64,000 bases of DNA from NCBI RefSeq assembly GCF_030704535.1, contig NC_081810.1:682501-746500 (forward strand). The letters run 5' to 3'. Within the stretch, counting starts at the first letter, position 1, and each line of letters starts with the position of its first letter. The position numbers and the translations under genes are program-made. The DNA comes from Vitis vinifera. Its lineage: Eukaryota; Streptophyta; Magnoliopsida; Vitales; Vitaceae. Of the stretch, positions 61,530 through 64,000 are shown piece by piece. Below the pieces are notes generated by a model, which was given only the letters and a program-made list of their open reading frames with translations, did not search any database and was not told where the DNA came from.

Positions 61530-61932
61530 CGTCCCATTTAAAAAATTAAACGGGGCAAGACGAGTATGATAAATTTTCATACCCGCCCCGTTTAACTTTT
61601 TTTTTTTTTTTTTAATTTACTTTTTAAAATTTTAATTATATTAAAATAAATATATTTTATAAATAATTAAATTATTATATTTTTTATAACTTATTTTATT
61701 ATTATCTATATATTAAAAATAATAAAATAAAAATTAAATTAAATTAATTTAAAATTTAAAATTAAATTAATTTCATATATAATCGGGGTGGGGCGGACGG
61801 GATGGGGCAATACCCGAACCCGCCCTGGGTTTTAAAAAAATTCCCAAATCTGTTTATTAAAATTAAACCCTGTCCCATCAAGGGCAAGGCGGGACGGGTA
61901 CTCGAAAAGACTCGCCCAATTGCCATCCCTAC
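61530..61932. repeat. GC-box repeat with AT-rich middle (non-autonomous element type)
   Basis: Two GC-rich blocks flank an AT-rich centre. Left: 'ttaaacggggcaagacgagt' facing 'catacccgccccgtttaa', an imperfect palindrome at about 61538-61589. Right: 'ggggtggggcggacgggatg' near 61785, 'aaggcgggacgggtactcg' near 61885, then 'ttgccatccct' near 61920. The reverse complement of that end, AGGGATGGCAA, is like the terminus of common plant non-autonomous elements. I could not define the left end or a target duplication. Confidence 0.5.
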
Positions 61933-62610
61933 CTATCATATAGGTTCACCAATTATGGTGTTTAATATATACCATTCATCACTGAAATATTTTCTAGCTA
62001 ACCAAAAATGTCAAACATAGGTTGATTTGATGGATCTTTTTATTATAAGAATTTCTTTTGATGAATAAGCATAACAAACTATATAGCATTAATCTTAATT
62101 TTCGTCCTAAAGTGGGCCATTGAATTGGTCAAGAAAGTGATAATTATACTTGTTATTTATTTATTGAATTTGGATTAATCAATATTTGGAAAGAATAAAA
62201 ATAATTTGAGTTATCGAGCGTTTATTTATATTGATCAATTTCACCTTTATATAAAAATTAATCTACTAATTAAATATATACAAAAAAGAAAAAAGATAAA
62301 ACAAAACAAACAAAGATATTGAAAAAGAGATTATTTGATAAGGAGAATACTTAAATAAAAACAAAAATATTAAGAAATAAATTTAACCTATCGAATTATT
62401 TTAGACATTTTTATTTTATTTTTAATTAAAGTGATGATTTGTCTATTTAAAATGATGAGTTTTTCAATTTATTTATTTATTTTTCTAAGTGTAGAATTTT
62501 TTTTTTCCTTTCAAAACATAACCAAACACGTTTACTATTATAAACAAGCATGCAAAAACAAATACAGCATATGTTTTAAATTCAAAATTCTTACGCATCA
62601 TCACGAAGGA
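61933..62610. other. AT-rich spacer
   Basis: AT-rich sequence with poly-A tracts and no recognisable gene or repeat. The plus-strand frame starting at 62431 is low-complexity in its first half. Confidence 0.5.
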
Positions 62611-62614
62611 GAAA

Positions 62615-62817
62615 CTAGGTCTTCTCCCTACTACGGTGCGAAGGGAGTTCCTGCAATAATAAAATATTTATATTATTACTTAAAACTAGCAGATTGGGAG
62701 AAAAAAGAGAGATTAGATAGTCTATACCTTGATAAGAGCATTAAACGGAGCATGCCGAGCTTGGCAAAACAAGCAAGAAAACAACACATTGGACATAGAG
62801 ATAGTAGACGACGACAT
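62615..62817 (-). other. Possible two-exon small ORF, 41 aa
   Basis: On the minus strand an ATG in context ACAATGTCG opens MSSSTISMSNVLFSCLFC and runs 30 codons to a good donor (AAG/gtatag) at 62728. After a 77-nt T-rich intron, an acceptor (attattgcag) at 62651 joins in frame to ELPSHRSREKT and a stop at 62615. Both splice sites look sound. The peptide matches no family I recognise, and a chance ORF is quite possible. It lies just downstream, in its own direction, of the 410-bp tandem array. Confidence 0.25.
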
Positions 62818-62881
62818 TGTAAGTTTGAGCAAAGTACCTAAAGTATCAGTTTCTTCGATATATATCAATATATACCAAGAA

Positions 62882-64000
62882 CAAGAAAACTAAAAGAATA
62901 TCACGGAAAAGCTATAAAGAATATAGCAAGAAGGGAAGAAAGATTATGACTAATGCTCGGAAGCTCGAATCTTTGGGCTTACAAAAAAGTAGGATAACGG
63001 AGTTCTTTGCTATATCATTGGATTCAATACTGAACATGTCATTATCTCTGAACTCTCGTCACGGTGGATTTGAGCTTCTTTACGACAGAAAGAAGGGAAG
63101 AAAGAAACGAAAGAAATGAGGAAATAAAAAAATTAGAGAGCAAGAGGTAATGGATGAGAAAATCCAAGAGAAAGAGGCTATCAGTTTCTTGAAGACTTTC
63201 TCTGAAACTCCACCCCCCCTTTACTAAATTCCACTGAGAGATTGATGAAGAAAGAAAAACCTGCAGCTTGATGAATCTTAGAATGTGACTGCAAGAAAAC
63301 TAAAAGAATATCATGGAAAAACTATAAAGAATACAACAAGAAGGGAAGAAAGATTATGACTAATGCTCGGAAGCTCGAATCTTGGGGCTTCCAAAAAAGT
63401 AGGATAACGGAGTTCTTTGCTATATCATTGGATTCAATACTGAACATCCCATTATCTCTAAACTCTCGTCATGGTGGATTCGAGCTTCTTTACGACAGAA
63501 AGAAGGGAAGAAAGAAACGAAAGAAAGGAGGAAATAAAAAAATTAGAGAGAAAGAGGTAATGAATGAGAAAATCCAAGAGAAAGAGGCTATGAGTTTCTT
63601 GAAGACTTTCTCTAAAACTCCACCCCCCTTTACTAAATTCCACAGAGAGATTGATGAAGAAAGAAAAACCTGCAGCTTGATGAATCTTAGAATGTGACTG
63701 CAAGAAAACTAAAAGAATATCATGGAAAAGCTATAAAGAATACAGCAAGAAGGGAAGAAAGATTATGACTAATGCTCGGAAGCTCGAATCTTGGGGCTTC
63801 CAAAAAAGTAGGATAACAGAGTTCTTTGCTATATCATTGGATTCAATACTGAACATGCCATTATCTCTAAACTCTCGTCACGGTGGATTCGACCTTCTTT
63901 ACGATAGAAAGAAGGGAAGAAAGAAACGAAAGAAATGAGGAAATAAAAAAATTAGAGAGAAAGAGGTAATGGATGAGAAAATCCAAGAGAAAGAGGCTAT
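62882..64000. repeat. ~410-bp tandem repeat array, open at window end
   Basis: Copies start at 62882, 63292 and 63701 with 'caagaaaactaaaagaatat'; the marker 'agattatgactaatgctcgg' recurs at 62941, 63351 and 63760. Spacing is 410 and 409 bp, and identity is about 95% or more by eye. The third copy is cut by the window end, so the array continues. Copy 2 has an open frame of 113 codons on the plus strand (from 63356) and 81 on the minus strand. In copies 1 and 3 the plus frame is closed by a TGA ('aaagaaatgagg' instead of 'aaagaaaggagg'), so there is no sign of coding constraint. Each unit ends, on the minus strand, with an acceptor-like 'ttttcttgcag'. Confidence 0.93.

Noticed and set aside
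63356..63697. A 113-codon ORF in the second copy of the tandem array
   Set aside because: The same frame is closed by a TGA in copies 1 and 3, and composition is Lys/Glu-rich from purine tracts. There is no sign of coding constraint.

Overview
The window is plant nuclear DNA. It is AT-rich, its genes carry many GT-AG introns, and the introns are loaded with LINE, SINE and hAT relics. The proteins are typical of a eudicot. Repeat style and gene content resemble a woody eudicot such as grapevine (Vitis), but that species call is an inference. I see no tRNA or rRNA gene, CRISPR array or bacterial-type operon.

Layout. 1-2.1 kb: AT-rich spacer with a large degenerate inverted repeat. 2.16-19.0 kb (+): an organelle-targeted elongation factor P gene, 258 codons in 11 exons over 17 kb, one exon only 14 nt long. 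Its introns hold LINE fragments, two tRNA-type SINEs with perfect target-site duplications, several tandem repeats and a perfect 23-bp hairpin. 20.6-24.6 kb: a decayed hAT transposon with a broken transposase (-). 25.1-29.7 kb (-): mitochondrial dicarboxylate/tricarboxylate carrier (DTC), 299 aa. 32.3-33.1 kb: a non-autonomous hAT-like element. 37.4-40.6 kb (+): alpha-tubulin, 449 aa. 42.0-42.8 kb (-): an intronless AP2/ERF factor of the RAP2.11 type. 45.2-57.2 kb (-): a 20-exon importin-beta of the IPO5/IMB3/KETCH1 type, 1116 aa. 59.4-64 kb: a degraded area with an ankyrin (ACD6-like) gene fragment, a Yippee-domain fragment, a Ty3/gypsy RT scrap, a possible two-exon 41-aa ORF, and a ~410-bp tandem array that runs off the end of the window.

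The order DTC - alpha-tubulin - RAP2.11 - IMB3/KETCH1 matches, as I remember it, Arabidopsis loci At5g19760, At5g19770/80, At5g19790 and At5g19820. The 25-57 kb part would then be an old conserved block, with the EF-P gene and the transposon-rich flank attached on one side. The genes do not form a pathway. Two are mitochondrial (EF-P, DTC); the others serve the cytoskeleton, transcription and nuclear import.

Exon coordinates were worked out by hand from reading frame, splice sites and protein family. All five gene models close in frame with GT-AG introns. I found no convincing new biological system. The best leads are the EF-P gene architecture, its intronic hairpin, the terminal tandem array with the adjacent small ORF, and the unusual residues in the AP2 domain and at tubulin position 40.
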